This document shows, in pieces, positions 25,695-33,520 of a stretch of 64,000 bases of DNA. The notes under the pieces were generated by a model. It saw only the letters and a list, made by a program, of their open reading frames with translations. It made no database searches and had not been told where the DNA came from. The position numbers were made by a program, and so were the translations under genes. Each line of letters starts with the position of its first letter. Position 1 is the first letter of the stretch. This stretch comes from Thermotogota bacterium (GTDB taxonomy: Bacteria; Thermotogota; Thermotogae; Petrotogales; Petrotogaceae): NCBI GenBank assembly GCA_029780115.1, contig JAKOZG010000001.1:1-64000 (forward strand), written 5' to 3'.

Positions 25695-26855
25695 ATGTAT
25701 GTAGTTGGATTGATGTCAGGTACGTCAGTTGACGGAATCGATGTGGCTTTAATAGATATCAGTGAAAAATGTGCAGAGGAATTAAATGTAAAGGTTGTAA
25801 ATTTTATTAACAAACCTTACAATAATGAAATAAGAGAAAAAATTTTAGAATGCTGCGATCCAAAAACTAGTAGCGTAGACAAGATATGTAGAGTGAATTT
25901 TGAGTTAGGGGAATTATTTGCCAGTAGCGTAAAGGAAGTAGTTTCTTTATCGAGTTTAAAACTACAAGATATACAACTAATTGGATCTCATGGTCAAACG
26001 GTTTATCATGATGTTGAAAATGATTTCATCTCAAGTCTTCAAATAGGAGAAGCTGCTGTAATTGCTCAGCGAACAGGAATAACAACTGTTAGCAATTTTC
26101 GAGCAAGGGATATTGCTGCAGGTGGTCAAGGAGCACCCTTGGTACCATATGTTGATTATATTTTATTTAAAAGCCCTGAATTTAGTCGGGTACTACAAAA
26201 CATTGGAGGAATAGGAAATTATACTTATATTCCTAAAAATGCAAAATTAGACGAAATTCAAGGTACAGATACTGGACCAGGTAATATGTTGATAGATGGG
26301 GTTGTGCAAATATTGACTAATGGAGAAAAGACTTTTGATAAGGATGGAGAAATCGCTAAAAAAGGTACAGTATCGATAGAACTACTTAACGAATTAAAAA
26401 AACATCCATTTATACTCAAAGAAGCTCCTAAGACCACGGGAAGAGAAGTTTTTGGTTTGAACTACGCAAAGGAGATTGTGAATAAAGCAAAAGCTTTAAA
26501 GTTAAAAGATGAAGATATTGTAGCTACTGTTACAAATTTTACTGCTTTCACTATCGTTGATGCATATTGTAGATTCATTGGGAATAAAATCGATCAAATT
26601 ATCATTTCTGGGGGTGGTGCTTACAATCCATCTCTAGTCGAAACGATAAAATCATACGTAAAAAATTTATTAGGAAATGATATATCAGTAATGCCTCTTG
26701 AGCGTTTAGGATATTCTAGTGATGCTAAGGAAGCCGTAGCTTTTGCAGTTTTAGCTTATCAAACATATAAAGGTCGTTATAACAATGTTCCTCAAATAAC
26801 AGGGGCAAAAAGTTATGTAACACTTGGAGACATAACACCAGGATTTGCTCTTTAA
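25695..26855 (+). CDS. anmK: Anhydro-N-acetylmuramic acid kinase
   Basis: A 386-residue kinase of the ASKHA fold. It opens the anhydro ring of 1,6-anhydroMurNAc while phosphorylating it to MurNAc-6-phosphate. Recognised by the N-terminal VGLMSGTSVDGIDVAL loop, GSHGQTVYH, the GGQGAPLVPYVDY motif, the catalytic-site NIGGIGN, the GTDTGPGNMLID segment and the C-terminal ISGGGAYNP. Length is normal. ATG 25695 has a purine stretch (aagggga) about 10 bases upstream. Its presence makes the preceding enzymes a probable cell-wall recycling set, since anhydro sugars come only from lytic transglycosylase cleavage of peptidoglycan. No murQ etherase gene is in the window. Confidence 0.93.
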   Translation: MYVVGLMSGTSVDGIDVALIDISEKCAEELNVKVVNFINKPYNNEIREKILECCDPKTSSVDKICRVNFELGELFASSVKEVVSLSSLKLQDIQLIGSHGQTVYHDVENDFISSLQIGEAAVIAQRTGITTVSNFRARDIAAGGQGAPLVPYVDYILFKSPEFSRVLQNIGGIGNYTYIPKNAKLDEIQGTDTGPGNMLIDGVVQILTNGEKTFDKDGEIAKKGTVSIELLNELKKHPFILKEAPKTTGREVFGLNYAKEIVNKAKALKLKDEDIVATVTNFTAFTIVDAYCRFIGNKIDQIIISGGGAYNPSLVETIKSYVKNLLGNDISVMPLERLGYSSDAKEAVAFAVLAYQTYKGRYNNVPQITGAKSYVTLGDITPGFAL

Positions 26856-27084
26856 AGTAAGTCACTACTTACTCAAAATGTGCAACCCAGTCGTTAGTCG
26901 TCATTGACTGATGGAGTTAATTTCGTGGTGGAATTTGAGAAAAATGAAGAAAATGCTAAAATATAAAATGTAATGAAATATTTAGTTTCAATAAAATTTT
27001 TAATTTAAACAAATTAAAAGATATCCTATTTTTTCAAGTTAATAGGTTTTTAAATTTCTTAAGGAAATTCAATTGCTTTAAAAG

Positions 27085-27120
27085 AAAGGAGGACTGTCAA
27101 AAAATTGACAAACAATCATG
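27085..27120 (+). promoter_or_regulatory. SD - hairpin - start codon arrangement
   Basis: The strong SD aaaggagga (27085-27093) is 24 bases from ATG 27118, too far to work linearly. The spacer holds a 6-bp stem TGTCAA/TTGACA (27095-27100 with 27105-27110) and an AAAA loop. Folding removes 16 bases and leaves an 8-base effective spacing, which is near optimal. An alternative is a 6-codon reading frame from TTG 27105 to TAG 27123-27125 overlapping the start. Confidence 0.55.
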
Positions 27121-27804
27121 CTTAGTGATGAACTAAAGATGTTAGTAGAATTTATGGGGGTAAACTTATTAAAAAAGGATAATCAAACAAAACTTGAAGA
27201 ACTTATTTTTAGTAGGATTGAAAGCAAGGACGATTTCTACTATATTAATCAATATCTTAAAACTATAGAAAATTATAGTTTACGCAAGTTTTTATTCTCA
27301 AAATTATTAAAGAGTTATTTTGAGAAGTTTAATTTGGTTTACGAAGGAAATGTTTTACAATATGGTGAAGAAAAAATAAAATTGGATATAGATAATGACA
27401 TTTTTGATTCACTAATTGATTTACTAGAAGAAACTGAAGTAGACGGAGAAACTTTGTTTTATTTATTTTCAGATGATTTAGGAAAAAGGGTGGAAGTATT
27501 AAAAACATTGTTAAAAGATAGATCGAAAAAACAGTGGTCTGAGGAAGAATTGGTAAGCTTTTTAAATAATCTAACGCCTTTGACTAAAGAGTTTTTAAAA
27601 TTAGTAACAGAAAAAGGGAAAATAAAAACTGAAGATATTACACAAATCCTTGATTTAAAAAGCAAAAAATCAGTTTCTGCATTAGTTAGTGCAGTATCGA
27701 GAAATGCACCTATAGATAAAGAAAAATTAATATTCAAAGATAATGATTATATAACAATCAATGAAAAATATCGAGATAAGATTTATCGAATATTTAATAA
27801 ATAA
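27118..27804 (+). CDS. Unrecognised 228-residue protein with possible C-terminal winged helix
   Basis: I do not recognise a family. The protein is charged and mostly helical in appearance, with no signal peptide, membrane segment or cysteine. The first 130 residues are rich in Leu, Lys and Glu. The C-terminal 90 residues, from about KEFLKLVTEKGKIKTEDITQILDLKSKKSVSALVSAV, look like a winged-helix DNA-binding fold: helix, helix-turn-helix with KSKKSVSALVSAVSR as recognition helix, then a two-strand wing (KLIFKDNDYITIN). No in-frame start precedes ATG 27118 because TGA is at 27106-27108. The gene is monocistronic and ends in a good terminator, next to a tRNA gene on the other strand. A regulatory role is a guess. 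Confidence 0.75.
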   Translation: MLSDELKMLVEFMGVNLLKKDNQTKLEELIFSRIESKDDFYYINQYLKTIENYSLRKFLFSKLLKSYFEKFNLVYEGNVLQYGEEKIKLDIDNDIFDSLIDLLEETEVDGETLFYLFSDDLGKRVEVLKTLLKDRSKKQWSEEELVSFLNNLTPLTKEFLKLVTEKGKIKTEDITQILDLKSKKSVSALVSAVSRNAPIDKEKLIFKDNDYITINEKYRDKIYRIFNK

Positions 27805-27839
27805 AAAACGGGAGATTTAAAAACGAATCTCCTGTTTTT
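27804..27839. terminator. Bidirectional terminator between the 228-residue gene and tRNA-Val
   Basis: Left arm 27804-27817 (AAAAACGGGAGATT) pairs with right arm 27826-27839 (AATCTCCTGTTTTT), including a G-U pair, with an 8-nt loop. A-rich on the left and T-rich on the right, it can stop transcripts from both sides. It immediately follows the stop codon of the plus-strand gene and lies 5 bp beyond the 3' end of the minus-strand tRNA. Confidence 0.85.
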
Positions 27840-27843
27840 AAAT

Positions 27844-27918
27844 TGGTGGGTGCGGTAGGGATTGAACCTACGGCCTCTTCCGCGTCAAGGAAGCGCTCTC
27901 CCACTGAGCTACGCACCC
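27844..27918 (-). tRNA. tRNA-Val (anticodon GAC)
   Basis: Read on the minus strand, the gene folds as a complete cloverleaf: acceptor stem GGGTGCG/CGCACCC, D arm with AGCTCAGTGGGAGAGC, anticodon stem CTTCC/GGAAG with the 7-base loop TTGACGC (anticodon GAC, valine codons GUC/GUU), T arm with GTAGGTTCAATCCCTAC, discriminator A and an encoded CCA (27844-27846). Total 75 bases including CCA. It has its own consensus promoter 20 bp upstream and a terminator right after it. Confidence 0.97.
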
Positions 27919-27937
27919 TCTTTTATTTACTAAATAA

Positions 27938-27966
27938 AGTATAACATAAAATTTGCGCAGTGTCAA
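27938..27966 (-). promoter_or_regulatory. Promoter of tRNA-Val
   Basis: On the minus strand a perfect -35 TTGACA (27961-27966), a 17-base spacer and -10 TATACT (27938-27943) lie 20 bases upstream of the mature tRNA 5' end, as expected for a strong housekeeping promoter. Confidence 0.9.
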
Positions 27967-28208
27967 TATTATTTGAGATATTGTTAGTTTACCTAACAAT
28001 GAAATTTTTTTCATTATTATGAAAATTAACTATAATTAACTATAAAAACATCTAGATCGCTCTAGTTTGTGCGGAGTATTTTTTTTCAAGTTCTGAAAAT
28101 AAATAAAAACAATGTAAAATAGAAATGTAAAGTATTATAAGTTTCACATAATTATCTACTTCGTGCCTTTATAATATTAAATTAACGTTATTTGGAGGTG
28201 GTTTCATT

Positions 28209-29387
28209 ATGAAATTTAAAGGATTAACTATTGGGGTTCCCAAAGAAATTATGGAGGGTGAAAATAGAGTTGCAGCCATTCCAGAAACAGTTTCAAAAAT
28301 GATAGATGAAGGTGCCAGAGTGATCATTCAATCGGAAGCGGGAAGGGGCTCACATTTTGATGACATTGATTACAAGCAAGTAGGTGCAGAAATAGTAGAA
28401 AACGCAGAGCAAGTTTATCAAAACTCTGATATTATCTTAAAAGTTAAAGAACCTTTATTTAACAAGGAATTAAATAAGCATGAAGTAGATATGATGAAAA
28501 AGGGACAGTATTTAATTACTTTTCTTCATCCAGCTTCTCCAGAAAATCATACAATGATAAAAAAACTGGCTGAAAAAGGGGTTATTAGTTTTACTTTAGA
28601 TAGTATTCCTAGAATCTCAAAAGCTCAACAAATGGATGCATTAACTTCAATGAGTACAGTTGCAGGCTATAAAGGATTTCTCATGGCGGCAAATTATTTA
28701 CCAAAGTTTATACCTCTAATTACTACAGCAGTTGGAACTATAAAACCAGCGAATGTTTTGGTAATAGGTACAGGTGTAGCAGGTTTACAAGCATTAGCCA
28801 CTGCTAAACGATTAGGAGCTATCGTTTATGCTATTGATGTACGTTCTGATGCAAGAGAACAAGCTCAAAGTTTAGGGGCTAAAATAATTGATGTGGGTAT
28901 ACCTGAAGAAATAGCAGTTGGAAGTGGCGGATATGCAAAAAAATTGCCAGATGAATGGTTAGATAAAGAAAGAAGTATAATTAAAGAGCATATCTCAAAT
29001 TTTGACATTATTATTTTAACGGCTCTCGTACCGGGTAAAGTTGCACCAATACTAATCACAAGGGATATGGTAGAATCTTTAAAAGGAGGCTCAGTAATAG
29101 TTGACATATCAATTGATCAGGGAGGTAATTGTGAATTGACCGAACCTGGGAAAATAGTCAAAAAAAATGGGATTACAATTATAGGTACCAAGAATATTCC
29201 GGGTATGCTTCCCTTGAGTTCGACTTGGTTGTTTTCTAAAAACATTTACAATTTCTTGAGTTATATAATTCAAGATTCAAAAATAAATATTTATAGAGAA
29301 GATGAGATTATAACTTCAACTCTTGTCACAGATGGTAATAAAATAGTCCATCCAGGGGCATTAGAAGCTATGGGGATTTATAAATAA
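28209..29387 (+). CDS. pntAA: NAD(P) transhydrogenase alpha subunit, NAD-binding part
   Basis: A 392-residue soluble subunit of proton-translocating transhydrogenase (domain I), which binds NAD(H). It has the alanine-dehydrogenase/PNT N-terminal domain (VGVPKEI-like GVPKEIMEGENRVAAIPE) and a Rossmann domain with VLVIGTGVAGLQALATAKRLGA (cut at GTGVAGLQ), then AIDVRSDAREQ and the flexible-loop-bearing region around LPDEWL. Stop-to-start spacing to the next gene is 18 bp. SD ggaggtgg precedes ATG 28209. Alanine dehydrogenase has the same fold, but the two membrane-subunit genes that follow settle the assignment. The complex exchanges hydride between NADH and NADP+, driven by the proton gradient. 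Confidence 0.93.
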   Translation: MKFKGLTIGVPKEIMEGENRVAAIPETVSKMIDEGARVIIQSEAGRGSHFDDIDYKQVGAEIVENAEQVYQNSDIILKVKEPLFNKELNKHEVDMMKKGQYLITFLHPASPENHTMIKKLAEKGVISFTLDSIPRISKAQQMDALTSMSTVAGYKGFLMAANYLPKFIPLITTAVGTIKPANVLVIGTGVAGLQALATAKRLGAIVYAIDVRSDAREQAQSLGAKIIDVGIPEEIAVGSGGYAKKLPDEWLDKERSIIKEHISNFDIIILTALVPGKVAPILITRDMVESLKGGSVIVDISIDQGGNCELTEPGKIVKKNGITIIGTKNIPGMLPLSSTWLFSKNIYNFLSYIIQDSKINIYREDEIITSTLVTDGNKIVHPGALEAMGIYK

Positions 29388-29405
29388 TAAGGAGGTAGTT
29401 GCCAA

Positions 29406-29684
29406 ATGAATTTTTTGCTCTTATTAGTTTTATTTGTCATTGCAATGATTGTTGGATATAAACTTATAAGTGATGTTCCTAGCCTTTTACATACGCCGTT
29501 GATGTCTGGTATGAATGCCCTGTCAGGTGTAACAGTTTTAGGTTCTTTGGTTGCAACTGCCGCAGCTGTGAACACTGGTTATAAAATTTTAGGTTTTATA
29601 GCTATTGTATTAGCAACTATAAATATTGTTGGAGGTTTCATGGTAACTCATAGAATGCTTAAAATGTTCAAGAAAGACAAATAA
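29406..29684 (+). CDS. pntAB: NAD(P) transhydrogenase alpha subunit, membrane part
   Basis: A 92-residue membrane protein that in enterobacteria is fused to the C-terminus of PntA. Three to four hydrophobic helices are visible, with the conserved SDVPSLLHTPLMSGMNALSGV segment (here residues around 22-42) that lines the proton path, and a basic C-terminal HRMLKMFKKDK. SD aggaggt is about 8 bases before ATG 29406. Having the alpha subunit split in two genes is the common state outside gamma-proteobacteria. Confidence 0.93.
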   Translation: MNFLLLLVLFVIAMIVGYKLISDVPSLLHTPLMSGMNALSGVTVLGSLVATAAAVNTGYKILGFIAIVLATINIVGGFMVTHRMLKMFKKDK

Positions 29685-29712
29685 TTTTTGAGAGGAGCTG
29701 GTTAAAAAAAGT

Positions 29713-31155
29713 ATGATTACAATTTATACTGTTATTGGTTTAGTTTTAACTTTAGGAGTACTTTTCGGTATTAAATTGATGAGTTCACCAAAAACAGCTG
29801 TTTTAGGCAACTTAATTGGCTCTATCTCAATGTTTTGCGCTATTATATTAACGTTGTCCTATAATAATATTTTAAATGTTTCTTTATTATGGATTGCTTT
29901 AATAGTGGGAGGGGTAATAGGTATTATTTTGGCAGTAAAAGTAACTATGGTTCAAATGCCTCAAATGGTCGCATTATTGAACGGTTTAGGAGGTGCTTCT
30001 TCTGCTATTGTTGCTTTAATTATTCTTTTCAATAATTATGGAGATTTGAATTTAGTCAGCAGGTTATCATCTGGTTTAGCTTTAACGATAGGAGCAATCA
30101 CCTTCAGTGGTAGTTTAATTGCAGTCGCGAAGCTTAGTGGAAAAATGAAACAACAGCCAATAGTTTTTAAAGCCCATGCCTTTTTAAATACTATTTCTAT
30201 ATGTTTTATTGTTTTTTCCATTATAATTATTTCATTGCCAAACATTTCTAGAGTAGTTCATTTTACTTTTACAATGATGATTTTTTTTGTATCGATTTTT
30301 TATGGAGTGGCTTTTTCTATTCGAGTGGGCGGAGCCGATATGCCTATCACGATTTCATTACTTAACTCTTTTTCAGGATTAGCAGCCTCGGTTGCGGGTT
30401 TTGCACTATATGATCCTCTTCTTGTAGTTATTGGAGCAATAGTAGGCGCTTCTGGGTTGATATTAACTCAAATTATGTGTAATGCAATGAATAGGAGTTT
30501 AAGAGATGTAATAACAGGAAGGACACTAGTTTTGAAAGCTGATAAAGTAATTGAAAACGGCCATGTTAATCATGTTAATAAAGAAGCTACAACTAAAGAA
30601 AGCAAGTCTTTTAATGTATTTGAATTTGATGATAAGCAAAATCAAATTGTTGAATCCTTAATTGGCCCGATATTAAAAAATGCTCAGACTGTAATGATAG
30701 TACCAGGATATGGAATGGCCTTAGCTCAAGCCCAATATATAATAAAAGAGCTGCATGATAAATTTGTTGAAAAAGGTAAGGAAATAAATTTTGCAATCCA
30801 TCCAGTTGCAGGAAGAATGCCTGGTCACATGAACGTTCTGTTGGCCGAAGTCGGAATTCCTTATGATAAATTGTTAGATTTAGAAGAATCAAACGCTAAG
30901 TTTTCAAACACAGATCTAGTAATAGTAGTTGGTGCAAATGATGTTGTCAATCCAGCCGCAAATACAGCAGAGGGTACACCAATTTATGGCATGCCTATTT
31001 TAGAAGTGTATAAGGCAAAACACATCCTTATTTGTAATAAAGATACTAAACCTGGTTACTCGGGAGTTGATAATCCTCTTTATAACGATGATAACGTAAT
31101 TTTGTTATTAGGAGACGCGAAAGATTCTCTTAAAATTATCATTAATAGTTTTTAA
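29713..31155 (+). CDS. pntB: NAD(P) transhydrogenase beta subunit
   Basis: A 480-residue subunit with eight to nine transmembrane segments (residues 1 to about 270) and a cytoplasmic NADP-binding domain III. The latter shows VMIVPGYGMALAQAQY (the GYGMAxAQAQ fingerprint), HPVAGRMPGHMNVLLAEV, VIGANDVVNPAA-like VVVGANDVVNPAANT, and GYSGVDNPLY. All are invariant features of PntB. The gene follows pntAB by 28 bp and ends the operon. In a fermenter with an EtfBA-linked dehydrogenase in the same region, the enzyme would balance NADH and NADPH pools for biosynthesis, such as the ilv, leu and arg pathways downstream. Confidence 0.95.
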   Translation: MITIYTVIGLVLTLGVLFGIKLMSSPKTAVLGNLIGSISMFCAIILTLSYNNILNVSLLWIALIVGGVIGIILAVKVTMVQMPQMVALLNGLGGASSAIVALIILFNNYGDLNLVSRLSSGLALTIGAITFSGSLIAVAKLSGKMKQQPIVFKAHAFLNTISICFIVFSIIIISLPNISRVVHFTFTMMIFFVSIFYGVAFSIRVGGADMPITISLLNSFSGLAASVAGFALYDPLLVVIGAIVGASGLILTQIMCNAMNRSLRDVITGRTLVLKADKVIENGHVNHVNKEATTKESKSFNVFEFDDKQNQIVESLIGPILKNAQTVMIVPGYGMALAQAQYIIKELHDKFVEKGKEINFAIHPVAGRMPGHMNVLLAEVGIPYDKLLDLEESNAKFSNTDLVIVVGANDVVNPAANTAEGTPIYGMPILEVYKAKHILICNKDTKPGYSGVDNPLYNDDNVILLLGDAKDSLKIIINSF

Positions 31156-31505
31156 GAAATGTGATTTTGTAAAGAATTTAATTTAATTTTAACTTTAATG
31201 AAGAGAATATTTATGAAAAAAAATTCATGGTTTCTCATTTTTGAAATGTTTTTCACATATAAACAATATTCTGTTATAAAGACTTTAGTAAGTATGTAAC
31301 GAATGGGCGAAATATTTAACTTTTGTTTTGCTTAAATCAAGATTGTTGAGGATAAAACACATTCAAAGTATTTAATTATTCGAGCATTTAAAATCATTAA
31401 TTTTATTGCTTGAATATTACAAGTGAATATGATATAATTCAAACATCCGGTGGAATTATTAAGTTAGAAAACTTGTATTTTTTAACCTGTAAGGGAGGTA
31501 TTGGC
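31156..31505. other. 350-bp intergenic region upstream of the third Opp-type system
   Basis: No gene is supported. The in-frame extension upstream of ATG 31506 lies across the promoter and is not translated. The useful element is the promoter at 31410-31438 and a 60-nt 5' leader. The SD ggagg of the binding-protein gene is at about 31495-31499. Confidence 0.55.
31410..31438 (+). promoter_or_regulatory. Promoter of the third Opp-type operon
   Basis: -35 TTGAAT (31410-31415), a 17-base spacer, and -10 TATAAT (31433-31438) preceded by TGA, giving an extended -10. Transcription would begin near 31445, about 60 bases before ATG 31506. Confidence 0.8.
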
Positions 31506-33353
31506 ATGAAAAAGTTTGTGTTTATTTTGTTAGTTGGTTTGTTGTCAGTTTTTGCTTTTTCACAAGTAAAGAATCCCGATATGATTTTTGATGCTACATT
31601 ATCGGAACCTGACACTTTAGATCCTCATCATGCTTATGATACAGCAAGCGGAGAGGTAATTTTTAACGTATACGATAACCTCATAGCTTATGATGGCGGG
31701 AGTATGACAGATTTTATTCCTATGCTTTCTACAGTCGTTCCAAGTGTTGAAAATGGTTACTTAAGAGATGACGGCACCACTTATGTTTTTCCAATCAGAA
31801 AAGGTGTAAAATTTCATAATGGCAATGATTTAACTCCTGAAGATGTTGAGTACACATTTGAAAGAGGTATACTCTATGATCCTGCCGCTGGACCAATGTG
31901 GATGTTGATAGAGCCCATTTTTGGTGCTTTTACGGTTAGGGACCTTGTGGAAGAATACGTAGGAGCTTCGTGGGATAAGATATTCGATAGTAAAATGAAC
32001 CCGACTTCTAAGGAATATGAAACGGCTCTTGTTAACTTTTATTATGATGTAATTGATCCAGCAATTGAAGTTGTTGGTGATGAAGTTCATATTCATCTGG
32101 TAAGGCCCTATGCACCATTTTTAAATATTATTTGTAACGGTGGTGGATGGGGTGCTATAATAGATAAAGAATATTCTATTCAGATTGGTTTATGGGACGG
32201 AAAGGCAGAGGGTTGGTGGAAGTATCATGGTTGGACTAAAGAACAATCTCCACTGTTTGACCATGCTATGGGAACTGGCCCATATAAGTTAGTTGAGTGG
32301 GACCATGCTCAGCAAAGAATTGTTTTAGAAAGATTCGATGGTTATTGGAAAGGACCAGCAGCTATCAAGACGGTAGTAATACAAGGTATAGATGAATGGT
32401 CAACAAGAAGAGCCATGCTTGAAAAAGGAGATGCAGATATAATTGCAGCTCCAGTACAATATTTAGATGTTCTTAAATCTATGCAAGGTGTCACGGTCAT
32501 AGAAGGGCTTCCCACAGTTCAAATAACTTCTTTGGGATTTAACTGGGAAATAAAACCAGAATCTCCATATATTGGTAGTGGTCAATTAGATGGAAATGGT
32601 ATACCCACTGACTTCTTTGAGGATGAAAACGTCAGGTTAGGATTTGCCTACGCCTTTGATTATGAAGGTATGATTGATGAGATATTAAATGGTTTAGGAA
32701 TACATGTACCGACTGCTTTGCCTGAAGGCTTTTTGGGATTTGATGCTTCTCTTCCAAAATATACTTTAGATCTTGAAAAAGCAGAAAATTATTTCAGAAG
32801 AGCCTACAGAGGAAGATTATGGCAACAAGGATTTAAAATGGATGTTCTCTATAATATAGGTAATGAAGAAAGAAGAGTTGCCGCAGAAATTCTAAGAGAT
32901 AATTTAGCAAAGATAAATCCTAAGTTCCAAGTAGAAGTAAGAGGAGTTCAATGGCCAACTTATTTGGATGCTAGAGAAAATATGATTCTTCCTGTATATA
33001 TTATTGGTTGGTTAGCTGATTTTCCAGATCCTCACAATTTCATTTTCACTTATTATCACAGTCAAGGTGATTATGGACATTATTATGGAACAAAATTTGT
33101 AGAATTTGCTACACTACCAAGACCAGAATTTGGTGGAAAATCATTAAACAAAATGATAGAAGATGCATCATTAGAAACAGATCCTTACAAGAGAGAACAA
33201 ATGTATGTAGATATTCAAAAGTTTGTCATTGATTATGCTTTAACATTGCCTTTGTATCAGCCGTTGGCAATACGAGTTCATAGAGATTGGCTAAAAGGAT
33301 ATGTTTATAACCCAATTTGGCCAGGAGATTATTATTACTTGTATTCTAAATAA
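31506..33353 (+). CDS. ABC transporter substrate-binding protein, family 5
   Basis: A 615-residue secreted binding protein. ATG 31506 follows SD gggagg; residues 1-20 are a signal peptide (MKKFVFILLVGLLSVFAFS). The mature protein has the family-5 pattern SEPDTLDPHHAYDTASGEV, then FPIRKGVKFHNGNDLTPEDVEYTFER, and MGTGPYKLVEW. It is larger than the other two paralogues (501 and 531 residues), with extra sequence around 120-190 containing the VRDLVEEYVGASWDKIF region. Large family-5 proteins of this kind are common in Thermotogota, and some bind oligosaccharides. The ligand is unknown. It heads a complete operon with two permeases and two ATPases and is followed by a strong terminator. Confidence 0.9.
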   Translation: MKKFVFILLVGLLSVFAFSQVKNPDMIFDATLSEPDTLDPHHAYDTASGEVIFNVYDNLIAYDGGSMTDFIPMLSTVVPSVENGYLRDDGTTYVFPIRKGVKFHNGNDLTPEDVEYTFERGILYDPAAGPMWMLIEPIFGAFTVRDLVEEYVGASWDKIFDSKMNPTSKEYETALVNFYYDVIDPAIEVVGDEVHIHLVRPYAPFLNIICNGGGWGAIIDKEYSIQIGLWDGKAEGWWKYHGWTKEQSPLFDHAMGTGPYKLVEWDHAQQRIVLERFDGYWKGPAAIKTVVIQGIDEWSTRRAMLEKGDADIIAAPVQYLDVLKSMQGVTVIEGLPTVQITSLGFNWEIKPESPYIGSGQLDGNGIPTDFFEDENVRLGFAYAFDYEGMIDEILNGLGIHVPTALPEGFLGFDASLPKYTLDLEKAENYFRRAYRGRLWQQGFKMDVLYNIGNEERRVAAEILRDNLAKINPKFQVEVRGVQWPTYLDARENMILPVYIIGWLADFPDPHNFIFTYYHSQGDYGHYYGTKFVEFATLPRPEFGGKSLNKMIEDASLETDPYKREQMYVDIQKFVIDYALTLPLYQPLAIRVHRDWLKGYVYNPIWPGDYYYLYSK

Positions 33354-33414
33354 AAATTAAATAAGTAAGTTCCAAAAAAGGAACAAATTTATAATCATGG
33401 GTGGTAAAATAATG

Positions 33415-33440
33415 GAGAGGGGAATTTCCCCTCTCTTTTT
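33415..33440 (+). terminator. Intercistronic terminator/attenuator after binding-protein gene
   Basis: A perfect 9-bp stem GAGAGGGGA (33415-33423) with TCCCCTCTC (33427-33435), a 3-nt loop and five T residues (33436-33440). It lies 60 bp after the binding-protein stop and 80 bp before the permease, the same layout as in the two other binding-protein/permease junctions of this window. Confidence 0.9.
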
Positions 33441-33520
33441 AGGTAAATACTTTTTAAGTATTATTATAATTAAATCAATATATTAAATATATTATTAGAT
33501 AACTATGGAGGTGTTGACTT

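Noticed and set aside
26856-27084. Small hairpin (AGTAAG/CTTACT) after anmK as terminator
   Set aside because: No T tract follows; kept only as an unassigned inverted repeat.
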